From assembly GCA_964479125.1 (NCBI GenBank), contig CAYZJK010000001.1:1-64000 (forward strand): a stretch of 64,000 nt of DNA, read 5' to 3'. Shown here in pieces: positions 6,699 through 16,762 of the stretch (position 1 is its first letter; each line of letters opens with the position of its first letter). The notes under the pieces are model-generated. The model saw only the letters and a program-made list of their open reading frames with translations, had not been told where the DNA came from and did not search any database. Source of the stretch: CAYZJK01 sp964479125. Its GTDB lineage: Bacteria > Patescibacteriota > Saccharimonadia > Saccharimonadales > Saccharimonadaceae. The translations under genes and the position numbers were made by a program.

Positions 6699-8753
6699 TT
6701 AGTTTAAAGTTGTTAGTCGTTGATATTTCTGTACATTCTTTGCTAATTGCTTATATTGTAACAAATCCTCACCTGATTGTATAAATTGCTGCACACTAGA
6801 CTGAACTTCAGCAACTAGTTTAGAGTCAGTCAGTGAAGCGATCTGTAGGTTGAGCGCGCCATGCTGACTAGTACCATATATCTCGCCAGGACCCCTTAGC
6901 TTAAGATCAATCTCAGCTAAATAAAATCCATCGTTAGACTTTTCTATCTCCTTTAACCTGTCAGTTGGCTTAGATGAGTCACTCATCACTAAATAACAGT
7001 AGCTCTGCTCGCCACCTCGGCCGACTCGACCCCTAAGCTGGTGCAGCTGACTCAAACCAAAGCGATCAGCATTCTCAATTACAATTACGCTAGCGTTCGG
7101 CACATCGACACCAACCTCAACGACTGTCGTACTGATCAATATATCGGTCTCATGCTTCGAGAAGCGCTGCATGACTGCTTCTTTTTCTTCTGGCTTCATT
7201 TTACCGTGCAGCATATCTACCTTACGGTGCCTAAAGATAGTGCTTCTAAGCTTGCGATACTCCGCTTCAACACTCTTAGTATCATTCTCTGGATTATCAT
7301 CAATTAAGCTACAGATAATATACGCCTGCCGACCAGCTTCAATTTCTTTATCTACTGTCGCATAAAGCGCCTCTACACTAGTTGGAGCATAGATCTTAGT
7401 CTTAATTGGCTTTCTTCCCTTAGGTAGCTCATCTAAGACGGAGATATCTAATTCACCGTAAACCGTTAAGGCAAGACTACGTGGAATAGGGGTTGCGGTC
7501 ATAGCTAGAAGATGAGGCATGTGCTCAGATTTATCCAACAGCCGTTGCCGCTGTGCGACACCAAAACGGTGCTGCTCATCAATCACTACAAAACCTAACC
7601 TCTGGAAGTTAACCTTATCCTGGATAAGAGCATGAGTACCAACTACAACCTTAGCCTGACCATCTTCAATGCTCTTATAGACGGCTTTTCTAGCCTCACC
7701 CTTAACTCGTCCGGTTAATAGAGCCACCTCGACACCAAAAGGTTCTAGTAGCTTACGTAATGATTCAGCATGCTGAGAGGCTAAGATCTCAGTTGGCGCC
7801 ATTAAAGCGGTCTGATAACCAGCGTGCGCCGCCTGAAGAGCGCCCAGTCCGGATACTACTGTCTTACCTGATCCAACATCGCCTTGAAGCAAACGGTTCA
7901 TTGGAATTTCTGACTCGAAATCTTGAAATACCTGCCAAGCTGCTCGCCGCTGAGCATTAGTTAACTCAAATGGCAGAGATGAAACAAAACGACGAATTAC
8001 ATCAACATCAAACTTAATCTGATAGCCCTTTAGCTTCTGGTTCTCTAGTTTATTTAACCGACTCGCCAGGAGCAGTTCAAACAACTCTTCAAAGCCAAAC
8101 CGGCGCTTAGCTAACTCAACATCCTCTCTAGTTTTAGGAAAGTGAATCGCTAGAAAAGCTTCACTACGTCCGATTAGGTTATGTTCTTTAATAACTGATG
8201 CGGGCAGAGTTTCAGGTAAAAAAGCCATCATCGGACGGACTGACTTAATAATCTGCTTAATTAACTGTGGTTTTACGTCAGCTATTCTTTTATAGACTGG
8301 GATAATATCATGACTATCTTCAAGGGCTGTCTTGTCGTGCTCTTTACTAGGCTCTTCGGTCTTTTCGACTGAAGGGTTGGTTAGTTGATAGGCGTTATAG
8401 TTAAACTCAAACTTTCCCGAGAACTTAAACCACTCGCCAGGTGTTAATTGCTTCACCCGATAACCCTGATTAAACCAAGTTGCCTTCACCTTACTGGTAT
8501 CATCGGTCAGTACAGCCGTAGTTAGGGTGAGTCCACGCCTAACTCTTCGGTTAGAGGCGCTTTCAACCTTAGCTGTAAAAGACACCTGACCAGGTGTTAA
8601 GTCTTCAATTTTAACGTTTTCAGTGTAGTCATCGAACCTTCGCGGCAGACGGTGAATTAAGTCTCCAACGGTAACAAGACCAGCTCGCTCAAAGGCGGCG
8701 CCGGTCTTATCCCCCACTCCCTTAATGTCTCTTAAAGACAGACTTAGATTCAT
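6699..8753 (-). CDS. recG: ATP-dependent DNA helicase RecG
   Basis: 684 residues, typical length. RecG remodels stalled replication forks and Holliday junctions. The N-terminal wedge/OB domain (about 1-180, starting LRDIKGVGDKTGAAFERAGL) precedes a superfamily 2 helicase core with Walker A GDVGSGKTV (about 295), DEQH box VIDEQHRFGV (about 391), and helicase C with the QLRGRVGRG motif (VI). The start overlaps the upstream phosphohexomutase stop by 4 bases, indicating translational coupling in the minus-strand cluster. Confidence 0.97.
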   Translation of the reverse strand: MNLSLSLRDIKGVGDKTGAAFERAGLVTVGDLIHRLPRRFDDYTENVKIEDLTPGQVSFTAKVESASNRRVRRGLTLTTAVLTDDTSKVKATWFNQGYRVKQLTPGEWFKFSGKFEFNYNAYQLTNPSVEKTEEPSKEHDKTALEDSHDIIPVYKRIADVKPQLIKQIIKSVRPMMAFLPETLPASVIKEHNLIGRSEAFLAIHFPKTREDVELAKRRFGFEELFELLLASRLNKLENQKLKGYQIKFDVDVIRRFVSSLPFELTNAQRRAAWQVFQDFESEIPMNRLLQGDVGSGKTVVSGLGALQAAHAGYQTALMAPTEILASQHAESLRKLLEPFGVEVALLTGRVKGEARKAVYKSIEDGQAKVVVGTHALIQDKVNFQRLGFVVIDEQHRFGVAQRQRLLDKSEHMPHLLAMTATPIPRSLALTVYGELDISVLDELPKGRKPIKTKIYAPTSVEALYATVDKEIEAGRQAYIICSLIDDNPENDTKSVEAEYRKLRSTIFRHRKVDMLHGKMKPEEKEAVMQRFSKHETDILISTTVVEVGVDVPNASVIVIENADRFGLSQLHQLRGRVGRGGEQSYCYLVMSDSSKPTDRLKEIEKSNDGFYLAEIDLKLRGPGEIYGTSQHGALNLQIASLTDSKLVAEVQSSVQQFIQSGEDLLQYKQLAKNVQKYQRLTTLN

Positions 8754-10543
8754 TTATCCATGAATTGCTCAGACATTTGTCCAGCAAAATCCTCCAGCGA
8801 ACTTAGCAGTTCATCCCGGGCTGAGACTAACTCCTCAGGAGTTCTTCCCGCAGACTCTTCGAACCACTGAATATATAGCTTTAGTTTTGGCTCGGTGCCG
8901 CTTGGGCGTATGGTTACCCGTCGGCGTGAATCACCAAACTCTAACGCCACAACATTACCCCTAATGCATGGAATAGCCGCCTCTTCACCTGTCTGCGTAT
9001 CTTTTGCGATTAGAGTGTTGTAATCTAACAGCCTAGTTACCTTATGGCCACCCAGCTCGGTAGGTGGATTGTTTCGCAGAGTTTCCATAATAGACTGCAT
9101 ACTAGCAAAGCCATCAGCACCTGGGAACTGGATGTTTTCAAGTGTTTCAACGTAAAGGCCATACTCAGCGTAGAGCTCAAACAAACGATCGACTAGGGTT
9201 TTATCTTGTCGCTTTAGGTGAGCGGCATACTCTGCTGCCATTAAAGCACCAACAGCACCGTCCTTATCCCGGGCATAGTCGCCCTTGAGTAGACCGTAAC
9301 TTTCCTCACCACCTAGAATAAAGTTAGACTCAGTTCCTTCGTTGTTGCGGATCAGCTCACCAATATACTTAAATCCAATCAAGAGGTTGCCGTGAGTTTG
9401 CACTCCATAGCGCGTCGCTACGGCTTCAAGCATATCGGTGGTGACAATTGTTTTGGCGATATAGTCATGAGCACTAATATCTTGCCTAAATGCCTTTTGC
9501 TCAAGGACGTATTCAGCTACTAGAACTGCTAACTGATTACCAGTTAGCTGAACAGCTTCACCTTTATGGTTAACTACTACACCAATCCGGTCAGCGTCTG
9601 GGTCGTTAGTGATGGCGATATCAGCATCATTTTCAAGCATCAAATCAACAGCCATCTTATTAGCAGTCTCATCTTCAGGGTTAGGCTTACGTGATGGAAT
9701 GGTTGGAAACTCCCCATCCGGCACCATCTGCTCTTCTACCGTCAGGATATTCTTAAACCCAGCTCGCTCTAGAACCCTTAATGTATTAGTTTGGCCGGTA
9801 CCATGAAGCGGTGAGTAAGCAATCTTAAGGCCGCGATCATCACATTCAGATTGGTCTACCACTGCCTGCAAGTAAGCGTGGTCGACCTCTTCACCAATTA
9901 ACTGGATTGCGCCAGACTTAACTGCATCGTCAAAGTCTTGGGCGTGAATCTCAGTAATCTCAGCTGCTTTAGCGAGAATACCGGTATCGTGTGGCGCCAC
10001 TACCTGAGCGCCGTCGTTCCAATACGCCTTAAAACCATTGTCACTTGGTGGGTTGTGTGAAGCAGTAATAACTATGCCAGCAGCGGCCTTAAGTAAACGC
10101 ACTGCGTAGCTAAGCTCTGGCGTAGACCTAAAGTCTTCGAATAGAAATACTTTAAAGCCAGAAGCGGCTGCCACCTGGGCTGAGTAGCGACTAAGTTCTT
10201 TGGAGGTTAAACGAGTGTCGTAGGCGATTACAATACCAGCAGCAGGTGCAGATTCATCCTGCTCTTTAATATACTCACATAGCGCCTGAGTACTTTCGCC
10301 AACAGTAATTCGGTTGATGCGGTTCGAACCGACACCAGTCATACCGCGCCGACCGCCAGTACCGAAAGGTATAACGGTAAAGAAAGCGTCTTCGATAGCC
10401 TTATAGTCCTTGGTGTCTAGAAATGCAATTAGCTCATCCCGCATGCTGCGGTACTTAGGTTGCTCTAACCATTCTTGTACATTGTCTTGAGCGGCCGGTG
10501 ATATATTACCGTTTAGACCCGCTAGTATCTCTTGAACTTCCAT
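8750..10543 (-). CDS. Phospho-sugar mutase (phosphoglucomutase/phosphomannomutase)
   Basis: 597 residues, an alpha-D-phosphohexomutase interconverting hexose 1- and 6-phosphates. Marks: catalytic phosphoserine loop TASHNP (about 161), metal-binding loop DPDADRIGV (about 317), sugar-specificity loop GGEESYG (about 412), and C-terminal phosphate-binding RPSGTEPKLK. Length and the N-terminal extension fit the large PgcA-type branch that can isomerise glucose phosphates. It would feed GalU (40199) with glucose 1-phosphate or enter glycolysis. It overlaps recG by 4 bases and the upstream YibE/F gene by 38 bases. Exact sugar preference cannot be read. Confidence 0.9.
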   Translation of the reverse strand: MEVQEILAGLNGNISPAAQDNVQEWLEQPKYRSMRDELIAFLDTKDYKAIEDAFFTVIPFGTGGRRGMTGVGSNRINRITVGESTQALCEYIKEQDESAPAAGIVIAYDTRLTSKELSRYSAQVAAASGFKVFLFEDFRSTPELSYAVRLLKAAAGIVITASHNPPSDNGFKAYWNDGAQVVAPHDTGILAKAAEITEIHAQDFDDAVKSGAIQLIGEEVDHAYLQAVVDQSECDDRGLKIAYSPLHGTGQTNTLRVLERAGFKNILTVEEQMVPDGEFPTIPSRKPNPEDETANKMAVDLMLENDADIAITNDPDADRIGVVVNHKGEAVQLTGNQLAVLVAEYVLEQKAFRQDISAHDYIAKTIVTTDMLEAVATRYGVQTHGNLLIGFKYIGELIRNNEGTESNFILGGEESYGLLKGDYARDKDGAVGALMAAEYAAHLKRQDKTLVDRLFELYAEYGLYVETLENIQFPGADGFASMQSIMETLRNNPPTELGGHKVTRLLDYNTLIAKDTQTGEEAAIPCIRGNVVALEFGDSRRRVTIRPSGTEPKLKLYIQWFEESAGRTPEELVSARDELLSSLEDFAGQMSEQFMDK

Positions 10544-11729
10544 TGGTTACCCTCCTTAGTCTGAATATATCTAGTATAGCCTGTTTAGAGGGTGGCTGTG
10601 AATAGACACGACTAGCTAAGAAAGTAGCAATTGGTACAGCCAGGACTAAAGCTAGGCTTGAAACTACCGTTCGGACTATCTCTTGAGCAAAGAACTCGCC
10701 GTTCAACACCTCAAGCAGATGACCATCGGTACTCGAATACGTTAAGGCTAGAATACTTGGCAGCGAGGCTCCAGCGTAAGCTAGAGCTAGAGTGTTGATA
10801 AGTGAAGCAATATGACTATTACCAACACTTAACCCGCGTTTAAATAACTGGAAGGTATTAAGTTTTGGATTAGCTTTACTGATCTGCTCTACACTGGCCA
10901 CCTGGGTTATTACGATATCATCAAGAAGACCTAGGGTGGCGATTACGATACCGCCAAGTAAGATACCGTGCAGATCAAACTGCCGGTTACCGTAAGACAG
11001 CAGACTAGATGTTTCATCATACACACCAGTTAACTTACCTAGCCAATCTCCGAGCAGTGTTAACAATACGACAGTGATTAGAGCAAAGTATATAGCAATT
11101 ACCGCCACTCTCGCCCTTCTACCAAGACCATGAGACACCAGCATCGAAACACTAGCTATCACAAAGGCAGCTAGAATTGAGACCATAAAAGCGTTATGCC
11201 CGTCAGCTACAGCTGGAATAATGCCAAGAACAATTACACCTAAGCTAAAGAATAATCCATATAACCCCATGAGGCCCCGGTAGCCTGAAACTATAAATAC
11301 GCCGACTATCAACATAGCGACTAAAATCAACACACCACCTAGACGCCAGAAGTCCGACACTGCATCATTCAACCCCTCTTCATACGACTGCCAAACCAGC
11401 ATCGTATCTCCGGGCTGAACCTGGGCCGCCAAGTCTGATCTAATATCAACCTCAGCTGGACGATTCTTAAATTGTCCCTCTAGTGGAACAATATCGAGCT
11501 TACCTTCACTCTTATCTATAGACTTGACCTCAACTCGGACCATTGTGCCACCGGTGGTTTCAGTTGTCTGGTAGAAAAGAGCCGGGCCCGCACTAGGCGG
11601 TGCCTTGTATGGAGATAGGTTAGCCGCTACCAATAAAAGCGCGATGACTAAAAAGGCAGCAAAGCCAGCTATAAACTTAGCTGGCTGATTCGGAACGACA
11701 TAGCGCCACCACGAAATTAAGTGCTGCAT
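10506..11729 (-). CDS. YibE/F family membrane protein
   Basis: 407 residues: one N-terminal membrane segment (about 18-38), an extracytoplasmic domain to about 120, then seven or so membrane segments. The YibE/F mark GGIVIATLGLLDDIVITQ and the following KRGLSVGNSHIASLINTLALAYAG are present. The family is of unknown biochemical role; some members are proposed transporters. AGGTAG lies just before the ATG, at the edge of an N-run. The 3' end overlaps the mutase gene by 38 bases. Confidence 0.85.
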   Translation of the reverse strand: MQHLISWWRYVVPNQPAKFIAGFAAFLVIALLLVAANLSPYKAPPSAGPALFYQTTETTGGTMVRVEVKSIDKSEGKLDIVPLEGQFKNRPAEVDIRSDLAAQVQPGDTMLVWQSYEEGLNDAVSDFWRLGGVLILVAMLIVGVFIVSGYRGLMGLYGLFFSLGVIVLGIIPAVADGHNAFMVSILAAFVIASVSMLVSHGLGRRARVAVIAIYFALITVVLLTLLGDWLGKLTGVYDETSSLLSYGNRQFDLHGILLGGIVIATLGLLDDIVITQVASVEQISKANPKLNTFQLFKRGLSVGNSHIASLINTLALAYAGASLPSILALTYSSTDGHLLEVLNGEFFAQEIVRTVVSSLALVLAVPIATFLASRVYSQPPSKQAILDIFRLRRVTNGSSRDTSGSKR

Positions 11730-11736
11730 ACTACCT

Positions 11737-11836
11737 NNNNNNNNNNNNNNNNNNNNNNNNNNNNNNNNNNNNNNNNNNNNNNNNNNNNNNNNNNNNNNNN
11801 NNNNNNNNNNNNNNNNNNNNNNNNNNNNNNNNNNNN
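11737..11836. other. Assembly gap (100 N)
   Basis: Placeholder gap between yibE/F and the cut tyrS. TyrRS normally has about 120 more residues (the S4-like domain), so at least about 350 bases are missing rather than 100. Confidence 0.9.
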
Positions 11837-12735
11837 GTTACTTCTAGAGCTAGACGCTTTTGGGCTACTCGTTTAGATGGATCCTGCTGATGCTCGTACA
11901 TGATGCCATCAACAGTTGGCTTATCTAGTAGTGTGTAGATCTTGATGTAGTCTTCAACGCCTAGGTCGTCTAGATTGACCCAGAACTGATAGAAGTTAAA
12001 TGGACTAGTCATATCAGCATCTAACCAAACTGCACCACCTTCACTCTTACCAAACTTCACACCCGTAGCCTTATTGATAACTAGCGGTGCAGTTAAGACG
12101 TGAACCTCAGCTCCGCTCAACTTACGCGCTAGAGTCACACCAATAATGCCGTTACCCCACTGGTCAGCTCCGGCTAGCTGTAGTGTGATGCCGTGTTCTT
12201 TATTTAAGTGGTAGAAGTCGTATCCTTGGATAAGGCCGTAGCTAAACTCTCCGTAGCTAATACCAGCTCCACCTTCACCAATTCTCTGCTGAACAAAGTC
12301 CCGGTCGAGTAGCTGGGTCATAGAGACGTTCTTACCGACTCGGTGTAGGAAATCAATGTAGTTAATATCTTTAAACCAATCATGGTTGTTAACTAAGGTA
12401 ATTGGAGAGCCTTCAAAGATACGCTCCATTTGACCCCTGATACCTTCAACGTTTTCTAAAACGATGTCAGCTTGCTTTACTTCACGCTCGTCTTTCTTGC
12501 CATCTGGATCACCGATCATACCAGTGGCGCCACCGACCAATAGGTATGCCTGGTGGCCGTGATTAATAAGATGGCGTACCATCATGAGAACTGAGAGGTT
12601 GCCAATTTGCATACTCTTGGCACTAGGATCTACTCCTAGATAGAACTTCTGAGGCTCACCGTCCAACACAGTAATGTCAGGCAGTGTAGTTTGATTGATA
12701 AAACCGCGCCACGAAAGCTCATCTGATAAATTCAT
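11837..12735 (-). CDS. tyrS: Tyrosyl-tRNA synthetase, 3' end lost in gap
   Basis: About 299 residues of a class I TyrRS. Present: the Rossmann core with a HIGH-equivalent MQIGNL (about 41-46), tyrosine pocket LVGGATGMIGDPDGK, SYGEFSYGLIQGYDF, QLAGADQWGN, and the KMSKS-equivalent KFGKSEGGAVWLD. The C-terminal S4-like tRNA-binding domain is absent because the sequence enters a gap. The first histidine of HIGH is Gln here. GAGGAG precedes the ATG and an extended -10 lies at 12764-12769. Confidence 0.95.
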
Positions 12736-12763
12736 ATCACTCCTCTATATTTATTACCCCTTT

Positions 12764-12769
12764 ATTGTA
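12764..12769 (-). promoter_or_regulatory. tyrS extended -10
   Basis: The minus strand reads TGGTACAAT, about 28 bases before the tyrS ATG. Confidence 0.5.
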
Positions 12770-12804
12770 CCAGAAAAGCATATACGGACATGAGCATAAT
12801 TTGT

Positions 12805-12810
12805 TATAAT
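12805..12810 (+). promoter_or_regulatory. PBP1A extended -10
   Basis: TTTGTTATAAT gives TGT-TATAAT at 12805-12810, divergent from the tyrS promoter. AAGGG about 7 bases before the ATG is the ribosome site. Confidence 0.55.
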
Positions 12811-12843
12811 GGCTCAAAGCAACGCTTATATAAGGGTTAGGGG

Positions 12844-15546
12844 ATGAGTAAGAAGAAACCAGTTACTTCTAAGAAGAAGATGAGCCTTTATGCTAACTTA
12901 TCGCATAGGAGGAAAACTAAGAAGGATGCAGCCGCTCGTAGAAAAGCGGAATATTTAGCTACGTTACCGAAGCATCCGGTTAAACGCACACTTTACCGTA
13001 TGCACCCAAAGCGCTTCTTTGGCTACTGGTTTAGCAAGCGCGGCCTTATTATGGCCGGTAAAATTTTCGGTGTAGCCGCCCTACTAGCCGTTATTACTGC
13101 TGGATCCCTATTTGCTTACTACCGAAAAGAAATCGAGTCTATCCGCCCAAGCGAACTAGCTAAGCGAGTTCAGTCAACAGTTACCCGTTATTATGACCGT
13201 AACGACAACCTTCTCTGGGAAGATAAGGGTGATGGTAACTACAAGCAGGTAGTTGAGAGTGATGAGATTAGCGATCACATTAAGAACGCTACCATTGCAG
13301 TTGAAGACAAAGACTTCTATGATCACCATGGTATTAGTATCTCTGGTCTAGCTAGGGCCGCTATCAATAACCTAACTAGTTCAGGCGGTACGCAAGGTGG
13401 ATCTACCCTAACCCAGCAGCTTATTAAGCAGGTCTTCTTAGCTGATGAAGCTCAAAAGCGAGGTCTTGATGGTATTCCTCGAAAGATTAAAGAAGTAATT
13501 CTTTCAATTGAAGTTGAACGAATGTATGACAAAGAACAACTTCTTACTCTTTACTTAAACGAATCTCCATACGGTGGACGTCGTAACGGTGTTGAAAGTG
13601 GTGCTCAAACCTACTTTGGCAAATCTGCTAAAGACGTTAACGTCGCTGAAGCAGCTCTACTAGCTGGTATTCCAAACCAGCCAGGTCTATATGATCCTTA
13701 TAACGAAGCTGGACACGAGGCTCTAATCGCTCGACAACACAAGGTATTAGCTGACATGCGTGACGAGAAAATGATCACTCAGGCTGAGTATGAAGAGGCG
13801 ATTGATTATCCAATTCTAGATAACATTAAGCCGCTAGTAGACTCTAGTGAAGGCATGAAAGCTCCTTGGTTTGTACTTGAAGTCCGTAAGCAGCTCGAAA
13901 AAGAACTTGGCCGAGCAACTGTCGGTCGTGGTGGTCTAACAGTTAAGACTACACTTGACCTAAGAGCTCAGGAGATGGCTGAGGCAGCTGTCGCTACCGG
14001 TGCTGCCATGATGCCAAACTACGGCGCTGACAACCTAGCTGTTTCATCAGTTGATGTTCAAACTGGCCAGATTATAGCAATGGTTGGTAGTATCGACTGG
14101 AACCGTGAAGGTTATGGTCAGCAGAACGCTACCACCTCCCCGCTTGAGCCAGGTTCAAGTATTAAGCCGATCGTCGACTTTGCTCCACTCTTCCAGCAGC
14201 GTGAAGGCGTTAACTACGCTCCAGGTTCTATCCTTCGAGACGAAAACATCGACAGTCTATACTGTGCCGGCTTCCAAGGTTCATGTACGCTACAGAACTA
14301 TACTCGCCAGACTTACGGCAACATTACAATTAGGCAAGGTCTAGGTAGCTCTCTTAACCGACCAGCGGTTAAGGCTATGCACATTGCTGGCGTTGAAGAG
14401 TCACTACGTGTTGCCCAGGAGCTAGGCGATCATGATTACTGTGCTGAAAACAATAACGCTGGTCTATCAGCTGCTATCGGTGGTGGTTGTACAGTTAAGC
14501 AAGTCCAGCATGCTAACGCCTTCGCTTCTTTAGGGCGAAACGGTGTCTATAAGCCACTAGCTTACATCCTCGAAGTACGTAACAACAGCAATGAAGTACT
14601 TAAGAAGTGGGAAGATCCAGTACCTAAGCAGGTTATCGACCCTCAGGCAGCTTACATGGTGACTGATATCCTAAGTGACCCTCAAGCTCGAATGCTAACC
14701 TTTGGCGCCCAGACTTACTCATTTGGATTCAATATTCCAGGTGTCTGGACCGCTGGTAAAACCGGTACAACCGAAAACGGACAGGGTCAGGCTAAGGACT
14801 CGTGGTTCATGTCTTACTCTCCAGTAATTTCAACTGGTGTATGGATGGGTAATCACGATGGTAGCCCAATTGGATCAAGCGCTAACGATGTCGTAAGACG
14901 TGTCATGCATGACTATATGTTGAATGCTCACACCCAGATCTATCAACCAGAAGGTCGCTGGGAGCCTAATCAAGAAATACCCCGACCGGAAGGTATTCAA
15001 GAACTGAGACTAAACGGACGTGTAGACATCTATCCATCATGGTACAGCCGGACAGCCGGCCGTTCTGATGAAAAGATGACCTTCGACCAGGTATCTAAAA
15101 AGCGAGCCACCGACTGTACGCCACCAGCTGCCCGTATCGACCTAACTGTCTCTAAGACTACTGATCCAATTACTAAGCGACCAACCTATATCGCACCTGA
15201 CGGATACGATGCATCTTCAGAAGACAACCTACATAAGTGTAATGACGCTAGTCCATCGGTTGACGTCAAGGTGTCTCACGATGGCGTCAAGTACACTATT
15301 ACCACCAACTTCCGCCAAGGAACTCACGGCCTAAGCAACCTCAAGATTGCGGTTAACGGCAATGTTATTCTTGACCAAGGTGTCGGCGGTTCAGGCTCAC
15401 GGACAGTTGACCACCTCGACAACGCGGACTCTATCAATGTGACTGCTACAGTAACTGACTCAGCTATGTATAGCGGCGAAGGCTCGGCCAGTGGCACCAA
15501 GAAAGAAGAAGAAAGAGGCAGTAATCGCGGCGACGGAGACGAATGA
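12844..15546 (+). CDS. Bifunctional penicillin-binding protein 1A
   Basis: 900 residues, a class A PBP that polymerises lipid II and cross-links peptidoglycan outside the membrane. A very basic N-terminus (1-75) precedes one membrane anchor (about 77-97). The GT51 transglycosylase carries EDKDFYDHHG, GGSTLTQQLIKQ and RKIKEVILS (about 150-230). The transpeptidase has SSIKP (Ser about 437), SLN (about 502) and KTGTT (about 638). The C-terminal tail has an Ig-like stretch and a charged end. It is the only PBP in the window. It has its own promoter and terminator. Confidence 0.95.
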   Translation: MSKKKPVTSKKKMSLYANLSHRRKTKKDAAARRKAEYLATLPKHPVKRTLYRMHPKRFFGYWFSKRGLIMAGKIFGVAALLAVITAGSLFAYYRKEIESIRPSELAKRVQSTVTRYYDRNDNLLWEDKGDGNYKQVVESDEISDHIKNATIAVEDKDFYDHHGISISGLARAAINNLTSSGGTQGGSTLTQQLIKQVFLADEAQKRGLDGIPRKIKEVILSIEVERMYDKEQLLTLYLNESPYGGRRNGVESGAQTYFGKSAKDVNVAEAALLAGIPNQPGLYDPYNEAGHEALIARQHKVLADMRDEKMITQAEYEEAIDYPILDNIKPLVDSSEGMKAPWFVLEVRKQLEKELGRATVGRGGLTVKTTLDLRAQEMAEAAVATGAAMMPNYGADNLAVSSVDVQTGQIIAMVGSIDWNREGYGQQNATTSPLEPGSSIKPIVDFAPLFQQREGVNYAPGSILRDENIDSLYCAGFQGSCTLQNYTRQTYGNITIRQGLGSSLNRPAVKAMHIAGVEESLRVAQELGDHDYCAENNNAGLSAAIGGGCTVKQVQHANAFASLGRNGVYKPLAYILEVRNNSNEVLKKWEDPVPKQVIDPQAAYMVTDILSDPQARMLTFGAQTYSFGFNIPGVWTAGKTGTTENGQGQAKDSWFMSYSPVISTGVWMGNHDGSPIGSSANDVVRRVMHDYMLNAHTQIYQPEGRWEPNQEIPRPEGIQELRLNGRVDIYPSWYSRTAGRSDEKMTFDQVSKKRATDCTPPAARIDLTVSKTTDPITKRPTYIAPDGYDASSEDNLHKCNDASPSVDVKVSHDGVKYTITTNFRQGTHGLSNLKIAVNGNVILDQGVGGSGSRTVDHLDNADSINVTATVTDSAMYSGEGSASGTKKEEERGSNRGDGDE

Positions 15547-15590
15547 AGAGATAGACTCCGCCAGCGTCTTAATCGTTAATATATAAAACC

Positions 15591-15617
15591 ATAGACCAGC
15601 CTAAACAGCTGGTCTAT
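15591..15617 (+). terminator. PBP1A terminator
   Basis: Perfect 10-bp stem ATAGACCAGC / GCTGGTCTAT, 7-base loop, then TTATATTGTTG. Confidence 0.75.
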
Positions 15618-15625
15618 TTATATTG

Positions 15626-15654
15626 TTGCGTAAAAATAATATTTGTTGTATAGT
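15626..15654 (+). promoter_or_regulatory. Promoter of small membrane protein gene
   Basis: -35 TTGCGT (15626-15631), 17-base spacer, -10 TATAGT (15649-15654). The start site would lie near 15661, giving a leader of about 47 bases with a perfect AGGAGG. Confidence 0.75.
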
Positions 15655-15707
15655 ATGCTTGGTTTTACATGATAGTATCCGCACCTTACACAACCTTAGG
15701 AGGAGTC

Positions 15708-15929
15708 ATGGAAGGCTCACTGTTCTCGCTGTTTGTATATGTTCCGGTAATTACCGTGTTGCTGATCGCACTGATAGCAACAGTAATTTACCGTCTGATG
15801 AGAGAGATGACTAACCCGGAATCTTCGTCAACCTTCGTAGTAACAACCCTTCTTGTAATAGGAGCAATCCTGTCCTATGGAGCTTTGATAGCTACACTGT
15901 TCTTCTGGACACAAGGTTGGCTGGACTGA
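15708..15929 (+). CDS. Small two-TM membrane protein
   Basis: 73 residues starting MEGSLFSLFVYVP. The start at 15708 is fixed by AGGAGG at 15698-15703, four bases upstream; a longer in-frame ATG at 15669 has no ribosome site. Two hydrophobic segments (about 4-25 and 40-66) flank a short polar loop (REMTNPESSST). The promoter and terminator make it a stand-alone gene. No family recognised. Confidence 0.65.
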   Translation: MEGSLFSLFVYVPVITVLLIALIATVIYRLMREMTNPESSSTFVVTTLLVIGAILSYGALIATLFFWTQGWLD

Positions 15930-15949
15930 ATAAGGAAACTATCTAAGAC

Positions 15950-15969
15950 CCACCTACTTCGGTAGGTGG
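15950..15969 (+). terminator. UUCG-loop terminator
   Basis: 8-bp stem CCACCTAC / GTAGGTGG closed by a UUCG tetraloop, then TTTTAAC. Confidence 0.85.
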
Positions 15970-16019
15970 TTTTAACTTTAGCTCTAATTGCACATTGGCA
16001 CGAATACATAGCCACAAGG

Positions 16020-16025
16020 TATAAT
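16020..16025 (+). promoter_or_regulatory. -10 box, leaderless start
   Basis: TATAAT ends 8 bases before the ATG at 16034. A TTGGCA lies upstream with a long 19-base spacer. Confidence 0.55.
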
Positions 16026-16033
16026 ACAGCCCA

Positions 16034-16750
16034 ATGCATACACCTGAAATAAATAACGACATGACTAAGGACGAGCTAATCGCTCATTGCTCAGACTGGC
16101 TAAAAAAATACAAACACTCCTCTTCAGAAGAGCTAACTGGAGACTATATTGAGGCCACTATAACTACCGATCTTCTCACCTACCCGATAGAGATGCAAAA
16201 GTGGGTTAATGAGGAGAATGAGCCCTTACTTGCTATGATTTTGAGTCTTTCTTGGATGGTGGATAATAATCACACCAACTTAGACGCCTGGAAGCTATTA
16301 ATCGACCTCACAGACGCGACGGTTAAAGCTCATGAATCTGAAGTTGATGAGACAACCAAGGAGCTCTTCCAGACAGCTAAGCAGGTAGTTTCAATTCAAG
16401 ATAAACTATTACTAGCACTAGACTTCCTAGAGGTGCTTGAGCACTCTGGCAACAACAAAGATGTTAATGACGCGGTAAGTAGAATAATATTTACGACTAT
16501 GAACTATATACCGACCATCGATATGATAGATTGGAACGAGATAAGTAGCATTCCTTCAGCCGAACACAGATCAGCTAAATATACAGGACTAGGCGCCGAT
16601 CGAACTACTGACATCAACCAGCCTGACATAGATAAGATAAACGCTCTTAAAGCTAGGTTTAAATCATTGATTAAAAGCCTTAAGATAACTGACAAATACA
16701 TTATCTATACCGAACCAGGTTCGAACAAAGAGTATAGATATCAGATTTAA
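16034..16750 (+). CDS. Hypothetical soluble protein
   Basis: 238 residues, mostly helical by composition, acidic, with no membrane segment or signal peptide. I recognise no family or catalytic motif. No Shine-Dalgarno exists; TATAAT 8 bases upstream suggests a leaderless message starting at this ATG. The next gene begins 12 bases downstream on the same strand, so the two are probably cotranscribed. Confidence 0.55.
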   Translation: MHTPEINNDMTKDELIAHCSDWLKKYKHSSSEELTGDYIEATITTDLLTYPIEMQKWVNEENEPLLAMILSLSWMVDNNHTNLDAWKLLIDLTDATVKAHESEVDETTKELFQTAKQVVSIQDKLLLALDFLEVLEHSGNNKDVNDAVSRIIFTTMNYIPTIDMIDWNEISSIPSAEHRSAKYTGLGADRTTDINQPDIDKINALKARFKSLIKSLKITDKYIIYTEPGSNKEYRYQI

Positions 16751-16762
16751 AGAGACACTCAC

